In this document: positions 51,701-53,272 of the stretch, piece after piece | Layout: the number at the start of each line of letters is the position of its first letter | How positions within the stretch are numbered: the first letter of the stretch is position 1 | Translations under genes and position numbers: made by a program | Assembly: GCA_922989275.2 (NCBI GenBank) | Contig: OV277866.1 | Location: forward strand, 53,683,246 to 53,747,245 | DNA from: Gari tellinella | Taxonomy: Eukaryota > Mollusca > Bivalvia > Cardiida > Psammobiidae | Direction: 5' to 3' | Length of the DNA: 64,000 nt | Notes under the pieces: model-generated | What the model saw: only the letters and a program-made list of their open reading frames with translations | What the model was told of the DNA's origin: nothing | The model's database searches: none

Positions 51701-52998
51701 CAGCATTAAATGTTAACCTTTCTGTCAAGAGCATCATGTATCATCATTTAGTGGTTACTTAACCCTTTACCCCATAGAAGCGCCTTTTAGCGCATATAAT
51801 TATTCCTCCGCTGAAGAAAGTAGTTCCAATTTAATTAGTTATGAATAAATATTATAGCGAATATTTTATATATTCTAGCACATGGAAGCTTAAAGCAGGC
51901 TGAAAGTAAAGCAGAATGCGCCCTGAGGCGCATTCTGCTTTACTTCCAACCTGCTTTAAGTGGTCATCTATCCTCAATACAAGAAATAGGCTATCAGGTA
52001 AAGAGTTAACATATTGCCCCATATAGCCTGTTGCAAATTTATACGACAGCTGACAAAAGCACTTTGAAAGTAGAACAGAATGTCCCATAACCCTTATCAT
52101 GCTGAATTGTCGTCTGCCTTAAATATATAAACAGCTTTATACCTTTTTAATTTTATGAGAAGCTGAATGTGAGTGGCAAACAGTTTTGATCCAGATCAGA
52201 TGCCGCATATCGCGACTTCAGGCCTGAAACCAAACTAAATATGTTAACCAAGTCGGGTCTAATATGATCGGGGTTAAGGCGCAATCTGTTTTACTTTCAA
52301 CCTGTTTTAAGCTACCATCTGCTAGGTTATATAGACAATAATTTTATAAATTGTGGTACAGATTCAATACTGTATGAGGAGGAGCTATTTTCCCCAGTGG
52401 AGGAATAGATTATATGCGTAAAAGGGCGTATTTATTGTGTAATGGGTTATAATGCGTATGATTCTGGAACAGTTCATTATAGATTTACAATGATGATCTT
52501 AACCCATTACCCCATAAATACGCCTTTTTACGCATTAATTTATTCTTGCACTGAAGAAAAATAATTCCTACTTTTTTACAGTCATGAATATACATCTTAA
52601 GAAATAATTTCTATATTCTAGCAGATGATATTTCAAAGAAGGCTGAAAGTAAACCTGAACGTGCCTTCATTCTGCTTTACTTTCAAACTGCTTTAAGAAG
52701 TCACCTATCTTCAATAGCAGAAATATGCTATAGGGTAATGGGTTAAAGACATTGCAGTGTTTGCCCATATATATCGGCAATGAAAATAAATTTGCAAGCC
52801 GTGTAGACTGCGTTTCGCGCCATCTCATCTGGATCTACACTGCTTGCCAATGTCCTCTTTAGTTTACACGAAGTTTAAATATGTTTATACAAGATGGACC
52901 TTAATTAACTTACCTCCATATGTATGCTGTATAACACAGGAGAGAGTAGTGAGGAATAGCAGCACTCCTATCACAGCCATCCTGTACCTCAGCACCAT
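15585..52998 (-). CDS. Cadherin-like type I membrane protein, 16 coding exons (whole gene span)
   Basis: Joining the 16 exons listed separately gives 2811 bases: 936 codons plus a stop, with every junction in phase. Residues about 1-28 are a signal peptide and 29-58 a short Gly/Ser linker with one Cys. Residues 59-200 form a beta-rich module with adjacent Cys and the pattern CCGVVTQW / IQFHVWR / IGEN. Residues 201-820 hold six cadherin-like repeats, followed by a Thr-rich stalk, a helix at about 846-870 and a 61-residue tail from exon 16. Calcium-type motifs are sparse: LNENEAPTF and ILNDNQRSPEF resemble the cadherin DxNDNxPxF linker, and DNDNEI is present in repeat 6. No catenin-binding tail was recognised. 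Probable role: cell-surface adhesion or recognition. Transcript length may vary through the acceptor array at exon 7. Confidence 0.88.
15791..15974. mobile_element. pogo-like MITE, CAGTCGAACTTCGATATC ends
   Basis: The terminal inverted repeats CAGTCGAACTTCGATATCTC and GAGATATCAAAGTTCGACTG enclose a palindrome centred at about 15900 (AAAACGTGGCTTAGCCACGTTTT). TA precedes the left end. CAGT...AACCTC-type ends are typical of pogo/Tigger relatives of Tc1/mariner. It sits in intron 15, with its tip 20 bases from the exon 16 acceptor. Confidence 0.85.
16726..17082. mobile_element. TA-flanked MITE, CAGTGTTCCCTCTCTACAAC ends
   Basis: The ends CAGTGTTCCCTCTCTACAAC and GTTGTAGAGAGGGAGCACTG are both flanked by TA, the target of Tc1/mariner-type transposases. 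The centre (16915-16978) has the GATCAGACGCCGCG hairpin core. Related copies or fragments lie at 33860-33990, 40345-40705, 43816-44092, 44310-44628 and 50745-51083. The short ORFs that cross it are not genes. Confidence 0.8.
17300..17366. repeat. Hairpin core, GATCAGAGGGCTCC type
   Basis: Arms AAACAGTGCAGACCCTGATC and GATCAGGTTCTACACTGTTT surround AGAGGGCTCCTATAGGAGCC. It is a variant of the common core, with a different loop stem. Decayed relatives are near 29740-29780 and 30385-30430. Confidence 0.75.
17779..17984. mobile_element. pogo-like MITE, CAGTAAAACCTCTCTATTAC family
   Basis: The ends CAGTAAAACCTCTCTATTAC and GTAATAGAGAGGTTGTACTG are flanked by TA on both sides. The core at about 17850-17910 has ACAGAAAACTCCTTTAGGAG mirrored to GAGCTTTCTGTTTCACTTTC. 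At 206 bp it is close to the family's common length. It lies in intron 15. Confidence 0.85.
18130..19530. repeat. 67-bp minisatellite in intron 15
   Basis: About 20 units lie in a row. The best-preserved ones, from about 18400 to 19330, are exactly 67 bp (CAGGGACCTCTCGTATTAAT, GTTACTATAGTAACTAATTC, AGCCATATATACTTTGCAAG). The outer units are diverged and of variable length. The unit nearest exon 15 (about 19489-19545) begins only about 25 bases beyond that exon's donor. On the gene strand each unit contains CTGCTGTAAGC, which resembles a weak donor. The homogeneous middle with diverged edges fits unequal crossing-over or slippage. Confidence 0.9.
19569..19681 (-). CDS. Cadherin-like gene, exon 15 (transmembrane)
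   Basis: Acceptor TATATTACAG, donor AGG|GTATAT. The 113 bases encode GFYENEWN and then a strongly hydrophobic run from YYWLLL through FCMLLAVTLVLFHI, ending in CRLTR. This is one transmembrane helix of about 25 residues with Arg on the exon 16 side, as expected for a type I protein under the positive-inside rule. It enters in phase 1 and leaves in phase 0, matching its neighbours. Confidence 0.88.
19702..19907. mobile_element. pogo-like MITE, CAGTAAAACC family, copy 1 of an adjacent pair
   Basis: The left tip is mutated (CACTAAAACCTCGCTATTAC). The right end is GAGAGGTTTTACTG, followed by TA. The core has CAGAAAGCTCCAAAAGGAGC plus its mirror. The left tip is 20 bases from the exon 15 acceptor, so it probably overlaps the branch-point region of that intron. 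Confidence 0.82.
19910..20109. mobile_element. pogo-like MITE, CAGTAAAACC family, copy 2 of an adjacent pair
   Basis: This copy starts CAGTAAAACCTCGCTATAAT immediately after the TA that closes the previous copy, and ends GAGAGGTTTCACTG. The two copies share one TA dinucleotide (19908-19909). Its core is imperfect (AAGAGTTTTTTTTC in the right arm). Confidence 0.8.
20296..20543. mobile_element. TA-flanked MITE, CAGTGGAGAAAA family
   Basis: The ends CAGTGGAGAAAATGTTATTC and ACGTTTTCTCCACTG are flanked by TA on each side. Inner arms carry TTTCCCGTTTAAACGC and GCGTTTATTGGGAAAG. In the centre is the hairpin GATCAGACGCCGGGTTACCC with its complement. At 248 bp this is the most widespread large MITE here; other copies are at 31892, 45549, 51093 and 53024. 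Confidence 0.9.
20748..20865. mobile_element. Short palindromic MITE, 'CCCCATA' family
   Basis: TTTACCCCATAGTCTGTTG at the left and a central hairpin at 20790-20845 (AAGTAAAGCAGGCGCATTAA mirrored) identify it as a shortened member. It lies just downstream of exon 14 in intron 14. Confidence 0.65.
20922..21552 (-). CDS. Cadherin-like gene, exon 14 (repeats 5 and 6 and Thr-rich stalk)
   Basis: Acceptor CACTTTGCAG, donor ACAG|GTACAC. This is the longest exon, 210 codons plus one base. It completes repeat 5 (FYMTEATGAIVYRGD, then YQCTVTVVDSGGLND and YIHILNDNQRSPEF). It then encodes repeat 6 (YTVYLPVNILVGTPV, LDIDSAADNDNEITY, TATVTVNI) and a stalk TTTTAAPTTTTDRNTG that is probably O-glycosylated. 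The NDNQRSPEF linker and DNDNE are the clearest calcium-type cadherin motifs in the protein. A MITE tip is 23 bases from the exon. Confidence 0.9.
21576..22071. mobile_element. pogo-like MITE interrupted by a second MITE
   Basis: The outer element begins TA-CAGTAAAACCCCTCTATTAC and ends AAAGAGGTTTTACTG-TA. Its core is at about 21940-22000 (CAGAAAGCTCCTATAGGAGC). It is split at 21613 by a separate element of 289 bp with its own inverted ends, listed next. Nesting gives an order of insertion: the outer element came first. Confidence 0.82.
21614..21902. mobile_element. TA-flanked palindromic MITE, CAGTGGTAAATACG family
   Basis: The ends CAGTGGTAAATACGTTATTC and TAGCGTATTTACCACTG have TA outside both. 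The arms are long and rich in AAACGCGTTAAGAAACGC-type sequence. The plan resembles the CAGTGGAG family, but the sequence differs and it lacks the GATCAGACGCCG core. It is inserted inside another MITE. Confidence 0.82.
22233..22423 (-). CDS. Cadherin-like gene, exon 13 (second half of repeat 4)
   Basis: Acceptor TCTTTTGCTAG, donor CAAGTG|GTAAAT. The 191 bases encode SGLLSTAFNVIDYED, YTMTVIIGD and IIILNENEAPTF, then the start of repeat 5 (YHIEYIEQV). G-x-L-x-T-A...DYE is the usual cadherin strand pattern. A second AG 18 bases further in (CAACAG, exon start 22405) is also in frame and would remove six residues; the first is preferred because it keeps the conserved Gly-Leu. Phases are 1 in and 0 out. 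Confidence 0.85.
22505..22571. repeat. Hairpin core, GATCAGACGCCGCG type
   Basis: CAAACAGTTTGGGTCCTGAT is mirrored by ATCAGGTTCCAAACTGTTTG around CAGACGCCGCGTAACGCGGC. It lies in intron 12, about 80 bases before exon 13. The surrounding MITE ends (CCTTTTACCCTCAATGACGC) are only partly preserved. Confidence 0.85.
23168..24206. mobile_element. Tandem-cored element, AAGAGGCCCATG...GGTGAGCTAAAA type
   Basis: It starts AACAAGAGGCCCATGCGGGC. The core has three to four diverged units of about 240-290 bp (TATTAGCTTCAGAGAAAAAG, TTGAACAATCTTGATAGAGG, GTGACCTAGATATGCAAC). It ends GACGGACAGAGGACGATCAA, AATAGCTCACCTTGGCAC and a small hairpin CACTACGTGCCAGGTGAGC. The same end structure recurs at 54622-55460 and 60283-61717. 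There is no ORF. From memory, elements with these ends are common in mollusc genomes. Confidence 0.6.
24783..24811 (-). repeat. Duplicate of the exon 12 end and its splice donor
   Basis: The plus-strand sequence TTACTTACAAGAATGATCCA and the next nine bases match 24852-24880 with one change. On the gene strand this repeats the exon end plus GTAAGT, 69 bases downstream of the true donor. Reading on to the second donor would pass a TAA immediately after the first one. Confidence 0.75.
24860..25048 (-). CDS. Cadherin-like gene, exon 12 (first half of repeat 4)
   Basis: Acceptor CTTTCTCTTTCAG, donor TCTT|GTAAGT. The 63 codons include ITFQNFPTSPIQIIENEPLG, TSIYTFAYEDLDND and FVLYMAPF. The I-x-E-N-x-P-x-G-T pattern is typical of the start of a cadherin repeat, and DLDND fits its DxD calcium position. 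Phase 1 in and out. The donor and the last 20 or so exon bases are copied again at 24783-24811. Confidence 0.88.
25563..25960. mobile_element. Two decayed palindromic MITEs in intron 11
   Basis: The first is a hairpin at 25573-25650 (GTAAAGCAGAAAGCTCCTTT mirrored by GGAGTTTTCTGCTTTAC). The second, at about 25800-25960, contains CCTATGGTGTAAATACTC and TCGTCTCGAAGAGACGA with the mirror GAGTACTTACACCATAGG. It belongs to the family seen at 34199, 34751 and 44669. Confidence 0.65.
26083..26625 (-). repeat. (ATT)n array carrying repeated copies of the exon 11 end
   Basis: Plus-strand ATT/TTA runs are interleaved with pieces of exon 11. Two long partial copies, about 26212-26285 and 26503-26578, match the last 70 or so exon bases (VATDEDTNTDTGT in translation). 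Short copies of just the final bases (plus strand CCTATTAGCGAGACAACA) lie near 26330-26345, 26388-26403, 26421-26438 and 26457-26474. Several retain a GT donor: putative exon ends at 26158, 26336, 26389, 26422 and 26458. The long copies have no acceptor, so they cannot act as complete exons. Confidence 0.85.
26633..26755 (-). CDS. Cadherin-like gene, exon 11 (second half of repeat 3)
   Basis: Acceptor TTTCTTTGTACCAG, donor TTAATAG|GTAATA. The 41 codons read NGDIQVKSHLI, YEVVIVATDEDTN and GTAVVSLIG. G-D-I plus E-V-V-I-V-A-x-D is the usual cadherin pattern. Its 3' end and donor have been copied several times into the neighbouring (ATT)n tract. The true exon is taken as this one because only this copy has a clean acceptor and matches the phases of exons 10 and 12. 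Confidence 0.87.
26777..26930. mobile_element. Truncated pogo-like MITE, CAGTAAAACC family
   Basis: It starts CAGTAAAACCTCTCTATTAA and shows the family core (GGTGACAGTCAAGCAGAAAG, with the mirror CACCTTGCTTTACGCTGTCA). The right tip is lost or decayed. It lies in intron 10, with its left tip 21 bases from the exon 11 acceptor. From 26930 to 27600 no gene is visible apart from a partial palindrome-type MITE near 27285-27370. Confidence 0.72.
27669..27827 (-). CDS. Cadherin-like gene, exon 10 (first half of repeat 3)
   Basis: Acceptor TCACTTGTAG, donor GAAAA|GTATGT. The 53 codons read VGVSVNAKTSVIGDTVYSVN, ATDTEGEVVEFSLHTC and TTACPFTVMK. This is a cadherin repeat with two Cys (HTCTG and TACPF) that could pair. 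The ATD in place of DxD weakens calcium binding. Phase 1 at both ends. Confidence 0.85.
27879..28466. mobile_element. Tandem-cored element with ATGCCCCCGG ends
   Basis: The mirrored ends are ATGCCCCCGGTGGCAT at the left and GATGCCGGGGGCAT at the right. Inside are three units of about 170 bp, each starting near CTAAGTCCAAATTAGGTCAA and containing GTGTTGATGCTAGACGAAAC. A CGGACGGACGGACAGGACGA tract precedes the right end. It is non-coding and of the same general build as 23168-24206. Confidence 0.65.
28449..29124 (+). pseudogene. 5'-truncated LINE ORF2 C-terminal fragment
   Basis: An open frame of about 220 codons runs to a stop at 29122-29124. It shows the region just after the catalytic core of jockey/CR1-type reverse transcriptases: EEKLLGVTFDIVLSFDSHIN, then FFNSYILPHLDYCCVIWGNC, then LNWMTFPDRVQFHKA and SFAYSGAIIWNNLPLNIR. 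The catalytic YADD part is absent, so it cannot act alone. It abuts the tandem-cored element on its left and lies in intron 9 in opposite orientation to the cadherin-like gene. Confidence 0.82.
29500..31090. repeat. MITE-rich part of intron 9
   Basis: In order: a 'CCCCATA'-type hairpin at about 29500-29560; another element at about 30000-30175 (CCTTTACTCCATAGATATG to GATTAAAGGG) with an AAGTAAAACAGAACGCAC core; a CAGTGGAG-family copy without tips at 30594-30806; a GGGTATA-type copy at 30838-31020 with a perfect GATCAGACGCCGCATTATGC core; and a further core half at 31045-31090. The short ORFs in this stretch look non-coding. Confidence 0.7.
31380..31518. mobile_element. Half-copy of the GGGCCCGTTTCATAAAAC MITE
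   Basis: It retains GAAAAGACGAGTCCAAAGAG, ATGTCACAAGACAGGATAAG and the right tip (TTCGGAAGACGGGTCCC), but not the left half. It lies about 35 bases downstream of the exon 9 donor in intron 9. Confidence 0.65.
31556..31717 (-). CDS. Cadherin-like gene, exon 9 (second half of repeat 2)
   Basis: Acceptor TTTGTTTTGCAG, donor GATG|GTAAGA. The 54 codons read SYGLYQIERSKVSASTYTLT, VICVANTATGT and YTVYVTQNNAPRIDNLDG. The NNAP linker to the next repeat matches the NDNAP position of cadherins. Phase 1 at both ends. Confidence 0.87.
31892..32149. mobile_element. TA-flanked MITE, CAGTGGAGAAAA family
   Basis: Left end CAGTGGAGAAAATGTTTTTC, right end ACGTTTTCTCCACTG then TA. The core is at 31958-32022 (CCAGATCAGACGCCGGGTAA). 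The right arm has three successive GCGTTTCGATT units, which lengthen it to 258 bp. A poly-C run (31863-31878) precedes it. It lies in intron 8. Confidence 0.88.
32764..33012. repeat. Simple-sequence tracts in intron 8
   Basis: A GATT/GGAT-type tract (32772-32872: GATTGATTGATTGATGAATG and similar) is followed by C8(AC)n and an (ACACAC) run at 32969-33000. The short ORFs here translate only these repeats. The AT-rich segment 33190-33360, built of AATTGAAATTCAATTAA-type motifs, is a further low-complexity stretch. Confidence 0.8.
34006..34171 (-). CDS. Cadherin-like gene, exon 8 (first half of repeat 2)
   Basis: Acceptor TGTTGATTGCAG, donor ACGT|GTAAGT. The 55 codons read TLVVDNVPADLTVQEISISQ, LLHTLTVTEYSDQWYCY and NLPFMLKALSTT. 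Position and strand pattern fit the first half of a cadherin repeat, although the calcium-binding acidic residues are poorly kept. It enters in phase 0, matching the exon 7 donor, and leaves in phase 1. Confidence 0.83.
34199..34393. mobile_element. Palindromic MITE, AGGGCTCCAGATAAGAGGG family
   Basis: The ends AGAGCTTCAGATAAGAGGG and CCCTCTTATCTGGAGGCC surround the inner hairpin ATTGGAATCGTATCTTTGAG with the mirror ACGATTCTAATGAGTAGT. Full or partial copies are at 34751-34939, 35808-35945 and 44669-44815. Its left tip is 27 bases upstream of exon 8. Confidence 0.75.
34396..34558. mobile_element. Decayed pogo-like MITE, CAGTAAAACC family
   Basis: It starts CAGTAAAACCTCTATATAAC and ends AATAGAGAGGTGTTACTG. 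The internal core is largely lost, leaving about 163 bp. It lies in intron 7 next to other MITEs. Confidence 0.72.
34751..35331. mobile_element. Two adjacent palindromic MITEs in intron 7
   Basis: The element at 34751-34939 runs from AGGGCTCCAGATAAGAGGG to CCGCTTATCTGGAGCTCT, with inner TCGTCTCTTCGAGACGA. The element at 35128-35331 is of the GGGCCCGTTTCATAAAAC family (GGGGCCCATTTCATAAAAC to TTTATGAAACGGGCCC). Neither encodes protein. From 35340 to 35940 I see only a partial member of the first family and poly-purine tracts. Confidence 0.75.
35993..36108 (-). CDS. Cadherin-like gene, exon 7, shortest form (second half of repeat 1)
   Basis: With the acceptor nearest the donor (ATCTCTATTACAG, 36109 onward) and donor CAAGGA|GTGAGT, the exon is 116 bases. 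It encodes GSITVSTSNRPRTDSLTF, VVYDQC and YNVATTTQSLTVSQG. It joins exon 6 in phase 1 and leaves in phase 0, completing one ordinary cadherin repeat. The Cys is followed by exon-specific sequence here, whereas in the array it is followed by ISIT, which is translated intron. If an acceptor further upstream is used, the exon grows by 84 bases at a time. Confidence 0.82.
36025..39624 (-). repeat. 84-bp tandem array of acceptor plus exon start, block 1 (43 units)
   Basis: The landmark CAAACG occurs at 36055 and every 84 bases to 39583, 43 times with no net indel. On the gene strand each unit reads CAGTGTATCTCTATTACAG|G, then GCAGTATAACTGTTAGTACC and the rest of the exon start up to TATGACCAG. There are 42 acceptor copies (exon starts 36108 to 39552), all keeping TTACAG. 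Read through, the block is open for about 1200 codons as VYDQCISITGSITVS...DSLTFV, 28 residues per unit. Recurrent variants are DQC/EQY, NRPR/NWQR/NMPG and DSLTF/DFLTF. Whether the repeats are translated depends on which acceptor is chosen. The opposite strand is also open, a by-product of a stop-free 84-bp unit. Confidence 0.93.
39625..39788. other. Unrelated 164-bp insert splitting the 84-bp array
   Basis: After GCTGGTACTAAC the array stops, and unique DNA (CAGACGGGATTACTGCGCAC and on to ATTTTAAGATATCTATGG) follows until the array resumes at GTACTAACAGTTATACTG. It shifts the repeat register by 2 bases (254 between CAAACG landmarks instead of 252) and puts a TAA in the gene's frame just before block 1. 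No inverted ends or similarity to another repeat in the window was noticed. Confidence 0.75.
39789..40314 (-). repeat. 84-bp array, block 2 (6 units) with a broken first unit
   Basis: CAAACG-type landmarks at 39837, 39921, 40005, 40089, 40173 and 40257 keep the 84-base step. The unit farthest from the exon (40262-40314) has the acceptor TTTCTAATACAG, but an extra four or so bases after ACTGTTA create an immediate in-frame TAA (Val-Asn-stop), so splicing there would truncate the protein. This edge unit is the most diverged, as expected at the end of a tandem array. Confidence 0.85.
40345..40705. mobile_element. MITE, CAGTGTTCCCTCT family, diverged
   Basis: It starts TA-CAGTGTTTCCTCCCTACAC, has the core GACGCCGCATAACGCGGCGT at 40567-40586, and ends TGTTGTTGTACTG-TA. 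Its left tip is 30 bases upstream of the first acceptor of the array. From 40705 to 41030 a partial 'CCCCATA'-type copy (AAGTAAGCAGAATGCGCC) is the only recognisable item. Confidence 0.68.
41034..41271. mobile_element. Palindromic MITE, GGGCCCGTTTCATAAAAC family
   Basis: Left end GGGGTCCGTTTTATAAAAC, right end AGTTTTCTGGAGCGGGCCC. The inner arms TCGTCTTTTCCAGACGAGTC and the TGTGACATCTCCTTGG/CAAGGAGATGTCACAAG pair are intact. It lies about 40 bases downstream of the exon 6 donor, in intron 6. Confidence 0.8.
41316..41489 (-). CDS. Cadherin-like gene, exon 6 (first half of repeat 1)
   Basis: Acceptor CTAATTATTACAG, donor TAGCG|GTGAGT. The 58 codons read STTPIITLASASLTVQDYLV, QNTPVTSFLYSDADTSENNS and LSIYERRSSAYFNADLPS. 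V-x-D-Y...T-x-V and SDADTSENN match the start and the DxD region of a cadherin repeat. Its second half is exon 7. Confidence 0.87.
41490..42810. other. Intron 5, no gene seen
   Basis: This stretch contains loosely repeated GTAGCTGTAATGAAGA / AAGCTGAGGCCAGTG phrases at roughly 70-90-base intervals (41470-41770 and 42340-42740). They look like a degenerate minisatellite seeded from the sequence around the exon 6 acceptor. An unrelated insertion-like segment (TAAAGGCACAATCCCGCTCA, about 41778-42345) sits between the two parts. Confidence 0.5.
42811..42970. mobile_element. Palindromic MITE, GGCTCCGAGGTTATAAAGCG ends
   Basis: The left end GGCTCCGAGGTTATAAAGCG is mirrored by CGCTTTATAACCTCGGAGCC. 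The arms meet at about 42890 (GAGCCTAGGCTC) and are close to perfect. Relatives lie at about 46190-46337 and, partially, at 27285-27370. It ends only about 7 bases from the exon 5 splice junction. Confidence 0.82.
42977..43161 (-). CDS. Cadherin-like gene, exon 5 (end of the N-terminal module)
   Basis: Acceptor CCTTTTCCTAG, donor AGCAT|GTAAGT. The 62 codons include HMQGDDMLLYESKAF, LFRRINIVDGDQSPGDTYDW and NYGIKVSYIA. With exons 3 and 4 it completes a beta-rich module of about 140 residues (about 59-200) ahead of the cadherin repeats. I recognise similar modules from other mollusc and lancelet surface proteins but cannot name a family. Phase 2 in, phase 1 out. Confidence 0.85.
43192..43545. 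mobile_element. Long palindromic element, CACTCGTCGATGTTT family
   Basis: This is the reverse-oriented relative of 10855-11215. The palindrome 43192-43325 (GATCTCAAACGAGTCTAGAA mirrored by TCTAGACGAGTTTGAGATC) is followed by the TGACGTCA-containing arm and CTATAGAAAACAGGGGTAG. It lies in intron 4, starting about 30 bases before exon 5. Confidence 0.7.
43546..44830. mobile_element. MITE cluster in intron 4
   Basis: In order: a pogo-like CAGTAAAACC relative without intact tips (43546-43690, core CAGTATTATAGAAATCTCC); a CAGTGTTCCC-family copy (43816-44092, right end CGTTGTAGAGAGGGAGCACT); two more partial copies at about 44310-44400 and 44400-44628; and an AGGGCTCCAGATAAGAGGG copy at 44669-44815. 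No ORF here has protein-like content. Confidence 0.7.
44859..44931 (-). CDS. Cadherin-like gene, exon 4 (N-terminal module, middle)
   Basis: Acceptor GTACTTGTAG, donor GGCTG|GTAAGT. This is the smallest exon, 73 bases, encoding ATGINTLTVSAASRIVVQKG and DFIGW across the junction. The alternating hydrophobic pattern and the Gly-Asp turn fit consecutive beta strands. Phase 1 in, phase 2 out; the match on both sides is the main evidence that so short an exon is real. Confidence 0.83.
45297..45464 (-). CDS. Cadherin-like gene, exon 3 (N-terminal module, start)
   Basis: Acceptor CTTTGTTGCAG, donor GCAG|GTAAGT. The 56 codons read AFTYMVESAGYTFSCCGVVT, QWQINAGKIGTIQFHVWRRK and YEMIGENHLNVAG. The adjacent Cys pair and the G-T-I-x-F-x-V-W-R and IGEN signatures are distinctive. 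Phase 1 at both ends. Confidence 0.88.
45549..45794. mobile_element. TA-flanked MITE, CAGTGGAGAATC variant
   Basis: The ends CAGTGGAGAATCTGTTATTC and GAATAACAGATTCTCCACTG are perfect inverted repeats with TA on both sides. The core at 45617-45678 is CCAGATCAGACGCCGGGTAA. Its sequence is nearly the same as 51093-51338 in the opposite orientation, suggesting recent activity. It lies in intron 2. Confidence 0.92.
46021..46128. repeat. 108-bp near-perfect palindrome
   Basis: TGATAAGGCCTGGGTATTTT is mirrored by AAAATACCCAGGCCTTATCA. The arms meet at GGTATATACC with at most one or two mismatches. It resembles none of the other MITE families in the window. Confidence 0.88.
46190..46337. mobile_element. 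Palindromic MITE, relative of 42811-42970
   Basis: CCAAGGTTTTATAAAGCATT at the left is mirrored by CCTTTTTAACCTTGG. The inner arms TTTATTGGTAAATTTGACC and CAAACCTGACCAATAAAATG are diverged. The ORF that spans it is the palindrome read in one frame. Confidence 0.7.
47341..47478. repeat. 68-bp tandem duplication
   Basis: CTTATACTAGTAACATTTAA, followed by ACAACTATTGGAACTCGAA, occurs at 47341-47400 and again from about 47401. It lies in the 3' region of the LINE. Confidence 0.8.
48089..49570 (-). pseudogene. LINE reverse transcriptase frame
   Basis: This is the long uninterrupted part (493 codons) of the LINE. It has the reverse transcriptase motifs in the correct order, with YADD at about residues 255-258 and a following thumb-like region (LKVNTNKTKIMVFRKGG, TYLGVTFTSGG, ISPILNYGSEVWG). 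The apparent Met start is only the first ATG after a premature stop, so the original protein began further upstream. The frame ends at the shift near 48140, and the rest of the C-terminus continues in another frame to 47620. Confidence 0.87.
49931..50547. other. Intron 2, AT-rich, nothing recognised
   Basis: Long A and T runs (50030-50100) and ordinary AT-rich sequence are present, with no ORF or repeat that I could assign. It may be the left flank of the LINE or an older element into which the LINE inserted. Confidence 0.4.
50548..50637 (-). CDS. Cadherin-like gene, exon 2 (linker after the signal peptide)
   Basis: Acceptor TTTATTTTCAG, donor CGCG|GTAAAT. The 30 codons encode ATQVCGAGTFTAGSSDPSAG and VISSGPDVNRG. 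It is small, Gly/Ser-rich and has one Cys. It is phase 1 at both ends, so it fits between exon 1 and exon 3. A second, equally short exon could still hide in intron 2, because a phase-1 to phase-1 exon would leave no gap. Confidence 0.8.
50745..51083. mobile_element. MITE, CAGTGTTCCCTCT family, decayed
   Basis: AATGTTCCCTCCCTTAAACAG at its start is matched by GTCGTAGAGAGGGAGCACAG at its end. A decayed core (GGCGGCGTCTGGTCTGGATT) is near 50945-50970. It lies in intron 1, just before the next element. Confidence 0.65.
51093..51338. mobile_element. TA-flanked MITE, CAGTGGAGAATC variant
   Basis: Perfect ends CAGTGGAGAATCTGTTATTC and GAATAACAGATTCTCCACTG with TA on both sides. The core at about 51212-51274 is CCTGATCAGACGCCGGGTTA plus complement. 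It is nearly the reverse complement of 45549-45794. Confidence 0.92.
51760..52008. mobile_element. Palindromic MITE, 'CCCCATA' family
   Basis: TTAACCCTTTACCCCATAG at the left and AGGTAAAGAGTTAA at the right. The central hairpin (51890-51960) has AAAGCAGGCTGAAAGTAAAG and CTTTACTTCCAACCTGCTTT around AATGCGCCCTGAGGCGCATT. This is the best-preserved copy of the family in the window. Confidence 0.85.
52180..52745. mobile_element. Further 'CCCCATA'-family copies in intron 1
   Basis: A partial copy at about 52270-52448 (core half CAACCTGTTTTAAGCTACC, end TTATTGTGTAATGGGTTA) is followed by a fuller one at 52499-52745 (TTAACCCATTACCCCATAAA to TATAGGGTAATGGGTTAA). Both have imperfect hairpins. Confidence 0.72.
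52914..52998 (-). CDS. Cadherin-like gene, exon 1 (signal peptide)
   Basis: The ATG at 52998 opens MVLRYRMAVIGVLLFLTTLS and CVIQHTYGG, ending at donor GGAG|GTAAGT. The basic start, hydrophobic core (VIGVLLFLTTLSCVI) and small residues after it make a classical signal peptide, with cleavage probably near residues 22-28. A second Met six codons in (52980) would also give a good signal. The 25 bases upstream reach the tip of a MITE, so the start context GATCGCCG-ATG-like (GAATCGCCG before the ATG) is all that remains of unique 5' sequence. Confidence 0.87.
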
Positions 52999-53023
52999 CG
53001 GCGATTCCTTCAAGATCTTTACA

Positions 53024-53272
53024 CAGTGGAGAAGACGTTACATTCGTTCCCGTGTAAACGCAAACGAAACGTAAACGCAAAACACTAAATGGAAGAAAAT
53101 GACAACTTTTTGATAATTCCGACTATTCATTTAAATCCAAGTGGCAAACAGTTTGGAGCCTGATCAGACGCCGGGTTACCCGGTGTCTGATCTGGCTCCA
53201 AACTGTTTGAAATGGAAGTTATAGTTTTAGCGTAAACGCGTTTAATGGGAAAGAATAACGTTTTCTCCACTG
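53024..53272. mobile_element. CAGTGGAG-family MITE at the 5' end of the cadherin-like gene
   Basis: Left end CAGTGGAGAAGACGTTACAT, right end AATAACGTTTTCTCCACTG followed by TA. The core at 53146-53212 is CCTGATCAGACGCCGGGTTA. The base pair before the left end is CA, not TA, probably a later mutation. It begins 25 bases upstream of the start codon and so occupies the 5' UTR or proximal promoter. Confidence 0.85.
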
